64,000 nt of DNA from an uncultured Clostridia bacterium (GCA_934465535.1 CAKSKV010000008.1:1-64000), one strand, 5' to 3'. Numbered from the stretch's first letter, positions 42,248-51,984 are shown. The notes: generated from the sequence alone by a model not told the origin. Made by a program: numbers and translations.

Positions 42248-42940
42248 TTACTGCTTTCTGGGATCGATCACGGTTACGGCTTCGTTGTAGCGGCCGTAGG
42301 TGCCGGTGAACTTGTTGTAGGCCTCGGTGGGATCCATACCCTTGCGGATGGCCTCCATCATTTTGCCGAGGTGTACAAACTTGTAGCCGATGACCTCGTT
42401 ATTGGCGTCAAGGCCGATGCTGAGCACATAGCCCTCTGCCATTTCCAGATAGCGAACGCCCTTTGCGCGGGTGGAGTACATGGTGCCCACCTGAGAACGC
42501 AGGCCCTTGCCCAGATCCTCAAGCCCTGCGCCCACGGGCAGACCGTTTTCGGAAAAAGCGGTTTGCGTGCGGCCGTAGACGATCTGCAGGAACAGCTCTC
42601 TCATAGCCACATTGATGGCATCGCAGACAAGGTCGGTGTTAAGGGCTTCAAGAATGGTTTTGCCGGGCAGCACTTCGGCGGCCATTGCGGCGGAATGGGT
42701 CATTCCGGAGCATCCGACGGTTTCCACCAGAGCCTCCTCGATTATACCCTTTTTAACATTAAGGGTGAGCTTGCAGGTGCCCTGCTGGGGTGCGCACCAG
42801 CCTACGCCGTGAGTAAGACCGGAAATATCGGTGATTTCCTTTGCGCCTACCCACAGACCCTCCTCCGGTATCGGGGCGGGTTCGTGCTTTGCGCCTTTTG
42901 CAACGCAGAGCATTTCTTCAACCTCATGGGAGTATTGCAT
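42248..42940 (-). CDS. NifU-like iron-sulfur scaffold domain protein
   Basis: 230 aa. The segment VETVGCSGMTHSAAMAAEVLPGKTILEAL is the NifU/IscU N-terminal-type core with one conserved cysteine, and GWCAPQQGTCKL adds others, so it may hold a Fe-S cluster. The start at 42940 follows AAGGAGGC; the open frame further upstream is not homologous. Always or usually paired with GGGtGRT proteins. Function as a scaffold or as part of a redox complex is inferred. Confidence 0.8.
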   Translation of the reverse strand: MQYSHEVEEMLCVAKGAKHEPAPIPEEGLWVGAKEITDISGLTHGVGWCAPQQGTCKLTLNVKKGIIEEALVETVGCSGMTHSAAMAAEVLPGKTILEALNTDLVCDAINVAMRELFLQIVYGRTQTAFSENGLPVGAGLEDLGKGLRSQVGTMYSTRAKGVRYLEMAEGYVLSIGLDANNEVIGYKFVHLGKMMEAIRKGMDPTEAYNKFTGTYGRYNEAVTVIDPRKQ

Positions 42941-43103
42941 ATACGGTTGCCTCCTTGTAATATTTCGTTTTGTTTCCGCTTTATTATACACTTTTTTTTC
43001 GCTTACGACAACCGAAAAAACAAAAAACACGCCGGCGGCTTTGCGCGGGACGGCATATGATGCGCGCGCACGGCAGGATTCTTGCTTTTATGCGCTTTTT
43101 CCC

Positions 43104-43132
43104 TTGAATTTTCCCGGCGTATAAGCTATAAT
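43104..43132 (+). promoter_or_regulatory. Promoter of the DegV gene
   Basis: TTGAAT (43104-43109) and perfect TATAAT (43127-43132) with a 17-base spacer, about 54 bases before the ATG. Confidence 0.75.
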
Positions 43133-43185
43133 ATATATTGAATTCATATATAGCTTTATCAAATTTTATTATTCCGGAGGATGCA

Positions 43186-44055
43186 ATGTATCAGCTTTTC
43201 TGCGATTCCAACAGTGAAATACCGTACTGGTATGCAAAGGAGTACGGACTGTCCGTTGTTCGCATGCCGTATGTGATATGCGATGAGGAGTATTATTACG
43301 ACCTTGGCGAGCATACGGATTTCAAGGATTTTTACGCCAAGGAGCGGGCGGGCAACATGCCCACCACCGCGGGGCTTAACTGCCAGAACTATACCGAGAT
43401 ATACGAGCCCACCCTGGCCGCAGGCAAGGATATACTTATGATAAGCTTTTCTTCCGCGCTCTCGGGAACGCATCAGATGCTGGAGCAGGCGCGTCAGGAG
43501 CTGCTTAAGAAGTATCCGGAGCGCAGCTTTGATGTGGTGAACACCCTGAGCATTTCCATGGGAGCGGGGCTTATTGTTTACTATGCTGCCAAGATGTGGA
43601 AGGCGGGCGCTACCCGGCAGGAGATCATAAAATGGGTGGAGGACAACCGTATGCGGGTGAACCACTGGTTTTCCGTGGACGACCTGTATCACCTGAAGCG
43701 GGGCGGAAGAATAAGCGGGGCGGCGGCGCTTATGGGCACGATGCTGGAGCTTAAGCCCATACTTACCGTGAACCGGGAGGGCAAGCTGATAGTGACCGAA
43801 AAGGCAAAGGGCAGGAAGCGCGCGATAAAAACGCTGCTGGACAAGATGGAGGAAAACATAGAAAACCCCGAGGAGCAGCTTATTGTGGTGCTGCATGCCG
43901 ATGCGCCGGAGGATGCGGCGTATCTTGAAAGCAAGATTAAGGAAAAATATAACCCCAAGGAGCTGTGGGTGAATTATGTCGGCCCGGTTATCGGCACGCA
44001 TTGCGGCCCCGGCACCATAGCGGTGCTGTTTATGGGCAAGGAAAGGGCACAGTAA
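43186..44055 (+). CDS. DegV family fatty-acid-binding protein
   Basis: 289 aa. DegV/FakB-type features: N-terminal FCDSNSEIPYWYAKEYGLSV, the PTTAGLNCQNYTEIYEP lipid-loop and ISFSSALSGTHQMLEQ carboxylate-binding site, and the later VDDLYHLKRGGRISG. These proteins bind fatty acids for kinase FakA; no fakA is near. ATG after CGGAGG. The stop overlaps the start of the next gene (TAATG), so the two are coupled. Confidence 0.92.
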   Translation: MYQLFCDSNSEIPYWYAKEYGLSVVRMPYVICDEEYYYDLGEHTDFKDFYAKERAGNMPTTAGLNCQNYTEIYEPTLAAGKDILMISFSSALSGTHQMLEQARQELLKKYPERSFDVVNTLSISMGAGLIVYYAAKMWKAGATRQEIIKWVEDNRMRVNHWFSVDDLYHLKRGGRISGAAALMGTMLELKPILTVNREGKLIVTEKAKGRKRAIKTLLDKMEENIENPEEQLIVVLHADAPEDAAYLESKIKEKYNPKELWVNYVGPVIGTHCGPGTIAVLFMGKERAQ

Positions 44056-44888
44056 TGCGCAAAAAGGGAAGGCCGTGCATAGGCGTAAGCGTAAAGCCGC
44101 AGCATATAACGGAGGCGCGCAGGATACTGGACATGTTTCCCGGCGTAGAGCATGTGCAGATAAAGCTTGCGCCGAAGCGCGATGAAAGAATGAAGCTGGA
44201 GGAGAATGTGCGCCTTCTTAAACGGGAGCACCCCGATGCGGAGGTGTCCTTTCATGCTTACGGTCAGGCAAACCCGGCGGAGCCGGTGCAGAGCGTGCGC
44301 AGGGAGTGGCTTGCGCTTATAGAGGATGCCGTATTGCAGGCGCAGGACATGGGCGGAGAATTTGTTGTGCTTCACGGCGGCAGCGTGCAGGGAAAGAACC
44401 CGGTCACGCTGCGGAAAAACGGGCTGAACACGCTGTGTGATTCGCTTGAAGAGCTTTCGGAATTTGCACAGCGGCACTCGGCGGAGCTGCATCTTGAAAA
44501 TATATATCCCGCGCCCCTTCGCAGCGAGCTTGTGCGCTTTATGGACAGGGCGGAGGATTACCGCTTCATTATGGACGCCGTGGAGGCTCCGGGGCTTAAA
44601 TATTGCTTTGATTTCGGCCATGCCATGATAGACGACCGCGGAATGCCCATACTTTATGAGTGCATGCCGAAGCTGGGCAGCGTACACATACATGAAAACG
44701 ACAGGCAGAATGACCTGCATATGCCGCCCGTGGGACTGTTTGAGTGGGAGGAGCATATAAAGGCGATAACGGATTCCGGCTTTGATGGCCCCTTTATAGC
44801 GGAGACTGCGCCGGAGGGGCTTATGCAGTGCGTAACATGGCTGATTCCGCTGCTTGAACAGGCGGGTGTACCTCGGGAAGTGCTCTGA
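44055..44888 (+). CDS. TIM-barrel sugar phosphate isomerase/epimerase-like protein
   Basis: 277 aa, AP-endonuclase-2-like fold. Metal-ligand candidates are LHLENIYP, FCFDFGHAM (as KYCFDFGHAM), GSVHIHENDRQNDLH and FIAETAPEG. The role may be isomerisation of a sugar derivative, or an epimerase; the substrate is unknown. Translation start overlaps the DegV stop. It is the second of three such barrels in the window (others at 13426 and 48092). Confidence 0.85.
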   Translation: MRKKGRPCIGVSVKPQHITEARRILDMFPGVEHVQIKLAPKRDERMKLEENVRLLKREHPDAEVSFHAYGQANPAEPVQSVRREWLALIEDAVLQAQDMGGEFVVLHGGSVQGKNPVTLRKNGLNTLCDSLEELSEFAQRHSAELHLENIYPAPLRSELVRFMDRAEDYRFIMDAVEAPGLKYCFDFGHAMIDDRGMPILYECMPKLGSVHIHENDRQNDLHMPPVGLFEWEEHIKAITDSGFDGPFIAETAPEGLMQCVTWLIPLLEQAGVPREVL

Positions 44889-44956
44889 ACGGGACGGATT
44901 GAAGGCGGAACGGACGAAAGGACCGGGCATCGGTTCAAAAGAAAAGAGGAGAACGA

Positions 44957-45157
44957 ATGGGATATTTTATACTGTTTTTATGCGTGACCTTCTGCATAGG
45001 CACGCTGATATACTGCTGCTGTTCCGGTCAGCAGGAAATAATTGCGGATGAAGACGGTGTATGTATTCTTTATACCGACAGGGACGGCATTGTAAAACAA
45101 ACGGAGGCGGCGGGCGCGGCGAAGATGCTGCAGATGCAGAGCAGACCGAAGCAATAG
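44957..45157 (+). CDS. Small membrane protein
   Basis: 66 aa. One N-terminal membrane helix (residues 2-20) ending in a triple cysteine CCC, then a hydrophilic tail. AGAGGAGAACG precedes the ATG, giving good translation signals. No family recognised. It lies between a TIM-barrel gene and the PmbA-type gene on the same strand. Confidence 0.6.
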   Translation: MGYFILFLCVTFCIGTLIYCCCSGQQEIIADEDGVCILYTDRDGIVKQTEAAGAAKMLQMQSRPKQ

Positions 45158-45227
45158 ATTATTATTTCGGTGATTATTCCGCACTTACTTGCACGGCTGC
45201 GGCGGCCGGGATATCGGAGGTTAACTT

Positions 45228-46574
45228 ATGAAAACAGAGGATTTTATTTTATTGCTTTTTGAAAAGGCAAAACAGGCGGGCTTGGAGGAATACGAGGTAT
45301 ATTGCTCCATCGGCAAGAGCTTTTTTACCGATGTGAACAACGGCGAGCCGGATAAATACACCGTGAATGATTTTACCGGCATTTCCTTCAGGGCAAAAAA
45401 GGACGGCCGCATAGGCTATTGCTCCACCACGGCAAAGAGCCCGGAAACGGCGGATTTTCTTATAAAGGGAGTGACGGAAAATCTGTCGGTGCTAAACGGG
45501 GCAGACGAGCAGTTTATATTTGAGGGCTCGCCCCGCTATGAGCAGGCGGACGATTATTCGCCGGAGCTTGCGGGCATGAGCGACGAAGCCAAGATAGAGC
45601 TTGCACGGCAGATTGAGGCGGAGGCGAAGGCGCAGCCGGGAGTGGCAAGGGTAATGCATGCAGTGGCAGCCTACGGCAGCAGCGAAATATTTATAAGCAA
45701 TTCAAAAGGGCTGAGGCTTCATTCAAGAGATAATTATATATATGCATACTGTATAGCCATAGCGTCGGACGGCAAGGTGTCAAGCGATGGTATGTCCTAT
45801 GCCTTTGCAAGGAGCGCAAAGGATATAGATCCCAAAGCGCTTGCAAAGGAGGCGGCGCGCAAGGCGACGGACGGACTGCATCCGGCCTCCCTTGCAACGG
45901 GCAGCTATAAGGCCATAATAAGCGGAGAAACGGTTACGGATATGCTTTCCACCTTTGCATCGGTGTTCAGCGCGGACGCTGCGCAAAAGGGAATATCGCT
46001 TCTCGGCGGCCAAGAGGGCGAAGCGGTGGCTTCGGAGGCGCTGACACTTTATGATGATCCGCTTTATGAGGGGGCTTTGCTGCATTCGACCTTTGACGAT
46101 GAGGGCGTGGCCACCTTCAGCAAGGCCGTCATTGACAAGGGCGTGCTGAAAACGCTGCTGCACAACCTTAAAACGGCGCATAAGGCAGGGGTACAGAGCA
46201 CCGGCAACGGCAGCAAGGCGGGATATTCCTCCGGTATATCGGTGGCTCCGCGCTGCTTCTTTATAAAGCCGTCGGAGATTACGCCCGATGCGCTGCTTGA
46301 GCGCATGGGAGAGGGCGTGTATATCACGGAGCTTAACGGTCTGCACAGCGGCGCAAACCCGGCAAGCGGCGATTTTTCCTTAAGCGCAAGGGGTTATGCC
46401 GTACGCGGCGGAAGGAAATGCGAGGCGGTTTCCGATTTTACCGTAACGGGCAATTTCTATGAGCTGCTTAAAAATGTTGAGGCGGTGGCCTCGCAGATCG
46501 TATGGGCGCTGCCGCCGGAGATAGGCTCACCCGATATTCTTATAAGCTCCGTTATGGTATCGGGCAAAAAGTAA
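45228..46574 (+). CDS. TldD/PmbA family metalloprotease-like protein
   Basis: 448 aa, PmbA-like. The N-terminal domain has DVNNGEPDKYTVNDFTGISF, and the C-terminal half has LHSTFDDEGVATFSKAVIDKG, TGNGSKAGYSSGISVAPRCFFI and SDFTVTGNFYELLKNVEAV. Members act with TldD in maturing peptides or degrading antitoxins. The TldD HExxxH motif is not seen here, as expected for the PmbA side; no tldD lies adjacent in the window. GGAGGTTAAC precedes the ATG. Confidence 0.88.
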   Translation: MKTEDFILLLFEKAKQAGLEEYEVYCSIGKSFFTDVNNGEPDKYTVNDFTGISFRAKKDGRIGYCSTTAKSPETADFLIKGVTENLSVLNGADEQFIFEGSPRYEQADDYSPELAGMSDEAKIELARQIEAEAKAQPGVARVMHAVAAYGSSEIFISNSKGLRLHSRDNYIYAYCIAIASDGKVSSDGMSYAFARSAKDIDPKALAKEAARKATDGLHPASLATGSYKAIISGETVTDMLSTFASVFSADAAQKGISLLGGQEGEAVASEALTLYDDPLYEGALLHSTFDDEGVATFSKAVIDKGVLKTLLHNLKTAHKAGVQSTGNGSKAGYSSGISVAPRCFFIKPSEITPDALLERMGEGVYITELNGLHSGANPASGDFSLSARGYAVRGGRKCEAVSDFTVTGNFYELLKNVEAVASQIVWALPPEIGSPDILISSVMVSGKK

Positions 46575-46687
46575 AAGCGGGCGGACAATGGTAAAAAGAA
46601 GGCATAACGAGGGGATATATTCCGCTTTCGGCGGTTGTGGTATGCTGCATCCGCGTTTGCTTTATAACCGTTTTTGCAAGATTTATA

Positions 46688-46716
46688 TTGTAATCGGACG
46701 CACGGTGTGTTATAAT
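46688..46716 (+). promoter_or_regulatory. Promoter of rpiB
   Basis: TTGTAA (46688-46693) and perfect TATAAT (46711-46716) with a 17-base spacer, about 70 bases before the ATG. Confidence 0.7.
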
Positions 46717-46789
46717 ACCCGGGATAACTGTGATGAATTGAAGGACAGCTGCACATAAACGCTGCGTACAAACAGAAAGGAGCATTTTT

Positions 46790-47239
46790 ATGATAGCCAT
46801 AGGTTGTGATCACGGAGGCTATGCCCTTAAGCTTCATGTTATTGACTATTTGGAGAAAAAGGGGTTTGAATATAAGGATTTCGGATGCTATGATACCGCA
46901 AGCGTGGATTATCCGGATTATGCCCTGCCCGTTGCAGAGGCCGTGGCCTCCGGAGAGGCGGAAAAGGGGATAATTATCTGCGGAACCGGCATAGGGGTGA
47001 GCATTGTTGCAAACAAGGTGCCCGGAGTGAGGGCGGCGCTTTGCTCGGACTGCTTCAGCGCACAGGCTACCCGCGAGCATAACGACAGCAATGTCCTTAC
47101 CTTCGGCGAGCGTGTTATAGGGCCGGGGCTTGCGGTAAAAATAGTGGATATATGGCTAAATACTCCGTTTTCCGGCGATCCGCGGCATATGCGGCGCATA
47201 GAAAAGATAACTCAGGCGGAAAAGAAGTATTCAAAATAA
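46790..47239 (+). CDS. rpiB: Ribose-5-phosphate isomerase B
   Basis: 149 aa, the usual RpiB length. Key sites: GCDHGGYALK (phosphate binding) at residues 4-13, the catalytic Cys in IIICGTGIGVSI (about 64), VRAALCSDCFSA and REHNDSNVLTFGERVI. Interconverts ribose-5-phosphate and ribulose-5-phosphate in the pentose pathway. AGAAAGGAGC precedes the ATG. Followed by upp, so nucleotide salvage and ribose are linked. Confidence 0.95.
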   Translation: MIAIGCDHGGYALKLHVIDYLEKKGFEYKDFGCYDTASVDYPDYALPVAEAVASGEAEKGIIICGTGIGVSIVANKVPGVRAALCSDCFSAQATREHNDSNVLTFGERVIGPGLAVKIVDIWLNTPFSGDPRHMRRIEKITQAEKKYSK

Positions 47240-47329
47240 GGCTGCATTTTATGCAGAGCCGGCATTGCAGGAGCAATTACAAAACACAATTTACATATGA
47301 AAGGACGCCCTAAGGGCGAAAGAAAGAAA

Positions 47330-47959
47330 ATGTCTACTCTTCATGTTATGGATCACCCGCTTATTCAGCACAAGCTTTCCATGATCAGACAGGAAAGCAC
47401 CAGCGCAAAGGATTTTCGCGAGCTTATCAACGAGGTCGCGCTTCTGATGGCCTATGAGGTAACGCGCGATCTGCCCCTTGAAAGCCGCATGATAAAGACC
47501 CCGATATGCGAAACCGAGAGCAAATTCCTTGCCGGCAGAATGATTGCCGTGGTTCCCGTGCTGCGTGCGGGCCTTGGAATGGTGGAGGGAATACTTACCC
47601 TGGTGCCCGCTGCAAAGGTGGGCCATATAGGCCTTTACCGTGACCCCAACACTCTTGAACCGGTAGAATACTATTGCAAGCTTCCCGTTGATATCGAGCA
47701 GCGCGATGTAATAGTGGTGGATCCGATGCTGGCTACGGGCGGCAGCGCTGCAGCGGCTATCAGCTTTATTAAAAAGCGCGGCTGCCGCCGGATAAAGCTG
47801 ATGAACCTTATCGCCGCTCCCGAGGGAGTAAAGGCGGTGCAGGAAGCGCATCCCGATGTGGATATATTCGTTGCGGCGCTTGACGATCATCTCAACGATC
47901 ACGGCTATATTGTACCGGGCTTGGGCGATGCGGGCGACCGTCTTTTCGGCACTAAGTAA
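47330..47959 (+). CDS. upp: Uracil phosphoribosyltransferase
   Basis: 209 aa. PRPP-binding loop [16 protein letters not shown] (about residue 128), uracil-binding [18 protein letters not shown] at the C-terminus and [22 protein letters not shown]. Forms UMP from uracil and PRPP. The ATG at 47330 is chosen by homology; the ribosome site (GAAAG) is weak and an in-frame ATG at 47297 gives a longer basic N-terminus. Follows rpiB on the same strand. Confidence 0.95.
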   Translation: MSTLHVMDHPLIQHKLSMIRQESTSAKDFRELINEVALLMAYEVTRDLPLESRMIKTPICETESKFLAGRMIAVVPVLRAGLGMVEGILTLVPAAKVGHIGLYRDPNTLEPVEYYCKLPVDIEQRDVIVVDPMLATGGSAAAAISFIKKRGCRRIKLMNLIAAPEGVKAVQEAHPDVDIFVAALDDHLNDHGYIVPGLGDAGDRLFGTK

Positions 47960-48091
47960 TAATTTAAGCGGTGCAAACAAAATATGACCGCAAGCAGCAT
48001 TTATGCACGGATGTGCATATAAACAATCATTCCGTTTTAATGAGGTTTGGCTGCGTTGTATTTTGTTTACTCAAAAAAGGAGATGCACAAT

Positions 48092-48820
48092 ATGATGAAT
48101 TTAGGCATACAGCTTTATGCAGTAAGAGAAGCGTATATGAAGGATATGGCGGGCACCTTTGCAAAGCTTGCCGAAATGGGATATCAGGAGGTAGAGGGCT
48201 TTTGGCTGTATCCCTGCCGCGCTGCCGAATATGAAAAAGCGCTTAAGGACAGCGGTTTGAAGATATGCGGCTGGCACACGGGGCTTGAGCACCTGGAGGG
48301 CGACCGTTTGTTTCCCACCCTTGAGTATCATGACCGTATAGGCAACCATATTCTCGGACTTAACGCAGGGCCGGAAATGCTGGATACGCCGGAAAAAATA
48401 AAGCAGCTTCGCGACCGCATGGCGGCGGCTCAGGAAGCCCTTTCAAAATACGGCTTTGTTCTTGAGTATCACAATCACTGGTGGGAGTTTGAAAGCGGGG
48501 CCTATAACCAGCTTATGGAAGGCAGCACTGTTTATGCGCAGTTTGACATAGGAAATGCGCTTAAAGGGGGCATGACGGCGCAGGATTATTTTGCAAAGTA
48601 TGATTCCCGGCGCGTAGCGGTGCATGCAAAGCCGTACAGCCTTACAGCGGGCTTTGAGTGCACCATAGGCAACGACGATGTGCCGTGGCAGTGGTTCATA
48701 AAGCATTGCAGGGATATAAAAATTGAGCATCTTACCGTTGAATATGAGCAGCCCGAAAACCAGATGGAGCTGGCCAAAAAGAACATAGATGCCCTTAAGG
48801 CCATAATGGCGCAGGTGTAA
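48092..48820 (+). CDS. TIM-barrel sugar phosphate isomerase/epimerase-like protein
   Basis: 242 aa of the AP-endonuclease-2 fold. Metal ligands appear in GFVLEYHNHWWEF (Glu), AQFDIGNAL (Asp), VAVHAKPYS (His) and HLTVEYEQP (Glu). Resembles small inosose- or ketose-handling barrels found in gut bacteria, often beside Gfo/Idh proteins, though none is adjacent here. The ATG follows AAAAAAGGAG; the ORF further upstream is not homologous. A terminator follows. Confidence 0.88.
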   Translation: MMNLGIQLYAVREAYMKDMAGTFAKLAEMGYQEVEGFWLYPCRAAEYEKALKDSGLKICGWHTGLEHLEGDRLFPTLEYHDRIGNHILGLNAGPEMLDTPEKIKQLRDRMAAAQEALSKYGFVLEYHNHWWEFESGAYNQLMEGSTVYAQFDIGNALKGGMTAQDYFAKYDSRRVAVHAKPYSLTAGFECTIGNDDVPWQWFIKHCRDIKIEHLTVEYEQPENQMELAKKNIDALKAIMAQV

Positions 48821-48832
48821 TTGCGTTTAGCG

Positions 48833-48867
48833 GCCGGAATACCGGATAAAGCCGGTATCCGGCTTTT
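48833..48867 (+). terminator. Terminator of the 48092 gene
   Basis: GCCGGA(A)TACCGG pairs with CCGGTATCCGGC (12 bp, one bulged A, 6-base loop), followed by TTTT. Confidence 0.8.
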
Positions 48868-48945
48868 GCTGCTTATGGCATAAAAAATATAAAGAGTATT
48901 TACCCGGCGCGGTGTTTCGGCTGCGCAGGGGAACGGAGGAAGATA

Positions 48946-51840
48946 ATGAAAATAAAGCTGACGGCGCTTGCGCTTATGACGGTGATGGTCTGCACGGTGC
49001 TGTGCGGCTGCGAGCTGTTTGAACAGGGCACGCAGCAGCCGGGGCCGCAGGGCAGCACATCCTCGGTGTATATAACGGAGATAGTCAGCCGTAACGAAAG
49101 CACGCTTGCGGACGATGACGGGGAATACAGCGATTATATCGAGCTGTACAATTCGTCCTCGAGCCGTGTGGCGTTAAAGGGCTATTATCTTTCCGATAAT
49201 GATAAAAAGCCGCAGAAATGGGCGCTTCCCAATATATATATTGAGGCCAAAAGCTATCTTGTGATATTTGCTTCCGGTAAAAACCGCGGCAAAAACGGCT
49301 ATTATCACACAAATTTTTCTCTTTCGGCTTCAAAGGGGGAGACGGTGTCGCTTGTGGGTGCGGACGGAGCATATGCAAGCAGGGTGGAGCTTCCGGTGTG
49401 TCCCACGGCGGATATTTCCTACGGCCTTGTGCAGCAGGGAGAGGACGCCGGAAAATATATGTGGTTTGCAACGCCGACGCCCGGTGCGGAGAATTCCGGC
49501 GAGTATGCGGCATCGGTTTCCGAGCTGAAATTTGATACGGTAAATCTTGTAATAAATGAGTTTGTTACAAAGAATAAAACCGTCAAATATGACGCAGACG
49601 GCGATTATGATGACTTTATAGAGATATACAACCCCGGCAATGAGGAGATTAACCTTGAGGGTATGTATCTTTCCGATAACCTTGCAAAGCCGGATAAATG
49701 GCGCTTCCCGGCAGGGTGCAAAATCGGCGCAGGGGAATACCTGCTGATATATGCCTCGGGCAAGGATAAGGTGTCAAACGGCGAGATACACACAAGCTTC
49801 AGCCTTTCGGCTAACGACAGCGGAATAGTGCTTTCCGATTCCCGTATGCATCCCATAGATTCCGTGACAATGGTGCAGCTTCAGGCGGATGTTTCCTACG
49901 GCAGGGATGAAAGCGGGCAGTGGAAGTATTATCCCAAGCCCACTCCCGGAGCGGCCAACACTACGCCAGGCTTTGAAAAACTAAGTGCTGCATACAACGG
50001 CGTTATTATAAGCGGCGCCGCAGCGGCAAGCGGAGGCGGCACGGATACCGTAACTCTTAAAAACACTTCGGACAAGCCCGTAAGCCTCGCCGGCTGCGGG
50101 CTTTCCGCTTCTCACGGGGGAAATTATGTTTTTGATGAGCTTACGCTTCAGCCAGGGCAGAGCATAACGCTGTTTGCATCGGGCAGCGCAAAAAAAGAAA
50201 ACGGCAAGTATTATCTTCCCTTTAAGCTGAGACGCAGCGGGACCGTGCTTACATTAAGTGCAGCAGACGGAGTGCTTTTGACGCAGTTTTCAACGGGCAA
50301 GCTGAGAAGCGGAGTGAGCGTAAGCAATACCGAGCAGGGCAGAAGGTACAGCCAGGGGGAAGAAACCGATTGTACGGGCTACACGGAGCCGCCGGAGGTA
50401 AACAGCAGCGGCGGATACACTCAGGCGGGTACGCAGGTCAGTGTGACCGTGCCGGAGGGCACAGAGGTATATTATACAACCAACGGCAGCAAGCCGGATA
50501 AAAACAGTATGCGCTTAAACGGCAGCATTACAGTTACAAAAAGCATGTCCCTGCGCGTTGCGGCGCTGTGCCCCGGAAAGCTGATGAGCGATGTTGTCAC
50601 CCGCACCTTTTTGGTGGAGGAAAAGCATGACCTGCCCGTTATATGCTTAAGCGGCGACCCGGACGGCTATTTCAGCACGGGCAGCGGGATATTCTCAATG
50701 GGGGCAAACCCCGGCGAGGCGCCCATGTACCGCGGCGCGAACTTTTGGAAGAACTGGGAGCGGGAAAGCTTTGTGGAGTATTTTACGGCGCAGGGGGAGC
50801 GCGGTACTGATTTTAACGCCGGCATAAAGATACACGGTGATTATTCCCGCATAGAAAAACAGAAGTCCATTGCGGTATATATCCGTGATATTTACGGAAC
50901 CGGCAGCATATCCTATCCTTTTTTTGAAAATAACGAGGTGACACGGTTCGGGTCCTTTATCCTGCGCATGGGCGGGCAGGATTGGAGCCGGGGCAAAATA
51001 CGCGATTCGTTTATTTCCCTGGCGGCAAAGGGGACAACGGAGCTTGCGATAATGGATGCAGCGCCGGTGGCGGTGTATATCAACGGCGAATATTTCGGGC
51101 TGTATTTTATACGGGAAAAGCTGAATGAAAAATACTTTGAAACCCATTACGGCATAGCTGAGGAAAATCTTGAGGTGATAAGGGCCAATACAAATGCGCG
51201 GCACGGCTCGGCGCAGGGCTATAAGGAGCTTATTGCGTATGTTTCGTCCCATGATCTGTCAAACCGGGAGTATTACGACTATGTATGCTCTCAGGTGGAT
51301 ATAGATTCCTATATCGACTGGTGGGTGTTTGAAACATGGTTTGTAAATACGGATTCGGGAAATATCAAATTTTTTCGGGATGCAAAGAACGGCAAATGGA
51401 AGTGGGCGCTGTTTGATATGGATTGGGCGCTGTTTCCCACAACATATACGCACAATTATCTGTCCAAGGTGTATGCAAACGGGCACGGAGTGGGCGGTGC
51501 GTTTTCCACTGTTTTAATACGCGGCTTGCTTAAAAATCCGGAATTTAAGCAGCATTTTATAGAAAGATATTCTTATCATGTAAACAATACGCTTAATCCC
51601 GACCGGCTTTTTGCCGTTATGGATGATCTGTGCGCCAAAATACGCACGGAAATGCCCAGGCAGGCGGCAAAATGGGGTGCACCCAAGCCGGAAAACTGGG
51701 AGAGAAACATAAAGCGCATGAAGGAAATGTGCCTTGATAAAATTGAACTGACAAAAAAACAGATGCAGTCGGTTTTCGGGCTGTCGGCAAGTGAGGCAGA
51801 GCGCCTGTTTTCGCCGGTGTACTCGGTGTCGGTGCAATAA
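48946..51840 (+). CDS. Lipoprotein with lamin-tail domains and CotH kinase domain
   Basis: 964 aa. Signal peptide with lipobox VLCGC (Cys about 20-22). Lamin-tail-like domains at about 44-180 (VYITEIVSRNESTLADDDGE) and 198-340 (LVINEFVTKNKTVKYDADGD), and a weaker third at about 345-460; then a chitobiase-type beta sandwich near 490-560 (PEGTEVYYTTNGSKPDKNSM). The C-terminal half is a CotH kinase domain (AVYINGEYFGLYFIREKL, WWVFETWFVNTDSGNIKFFR, WKWALFDMDWAL). CotH kinases phosphorylate spore-coat proteins or act at surfaces. Here the enzyme is extracellular and cell-anchored. GGAGGAAG precedes the ATG. Confidence 0.88.
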   Translation: MKIKLTALALMTVMVCTVLCGCELFEQGTQQPGPQGSTSSVYITEIVSRNESTLADDDGEYSDYIELYNSSSSRVALKGYYLSDNDKKPQKWALPNIYIEAKSYLVIFASGKNRGKNGYYHTNFSLSASKGETVSLVGADGAYASRVELPVCPTADISYGLVQQGEDAGKYMWFATPTPGAENSGEYAASVSELKFDTVNLVINEFVTKNKTVKYDADGDYDDFIEIYNPGNEEINLEGMYLSDNLAKPDKWRFPAGCKIGAGEYLLIYASGKDKVSNGEIHTSFSLSANDSGIVLSDSRMHPIDSVTMVQLQADVSYGRDESGQWKYYPKPTPGAANTTPGFEKLSAAYNGVIISGAAAASGGGTDTVTLKNTSDKPVSLAGCGLSASHGGNYVFDELTLQPGQSITLFASGSAKKENGKYYLPFKLRRSGTVLTLSAADGVLLTQFSTGKLRSGVSVSNTEQGRRYSQGEETDCTGYTEPPEVNSSGGYTQAGTQVSVTVPEGTEVYYTTNGSKPDKNSMRLNGSITVTKSMSLRVAALCPGKLMSDVVTRTFLVEEKHDLPVICLSGDPDGYFSTGSGIFSMGANPGEAPMYRGANFWKNWERESFVEYFTAQGERGTDFNAGIKIHGDYSRIEKQKSIAVYIRDIYGTGSISYPFFENNEVTRFGSFILRMGGQDWSRGKIRDSFISLAAKGTTELAIMDAAPVAVYINGEYFGLYFIREKLNEKYFETHYGIAEENLEVIRANTNARHGSAQGYKELIAYVSSHDLSNREYYDYVCSQVDIDSYIDWWVFETWFVNTDSGNIKFFRDAKNGKWKWALFDMDWALFPTTYTHNYLSKVYANGHGVGGAFSTVLIRGLLKNPEFKQHFIERYSYHVNNTLNPDRLFAVMDDLCAKIRTEMPRQAAKWGAPKPENWERNIKRMKEMCLDKIELTKKQMQSVFGLSASEAERLFSPVYSVSVQ

Positions 51841-51911
51841 ATCGGGCTTTTCCGCAAAAGAAAAGCAGGGGGAAGAAAAGGCACAATCAGCAATAAACAA
51901 AAACAGAAATT

Positions 51912-51940
51912 AAGACCGCCGGTAAAACCGGCGGTCTTTT
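51912..51940. terminator. Bidirectional terminator between convergent lipoprotein genes
   Basis: AAGACCGCCGGT and ACCGGCGGTCTT form a perfect 12-bp stem with a 3-base A loop; T runs occur on either side. Confidence 0.88.
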
Positions 51941-51984
51941 GTAAAAGGAGTATTTTGAGAGCGGCATAAGCCGCACACGGGCAA

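Noticed and set aside
41327..43060. 577-aa open frame on the plus strand
   Set aside because: Antisense to the GGGtGRT/NifU-like operon; Gly/Val-rich shadow composition.
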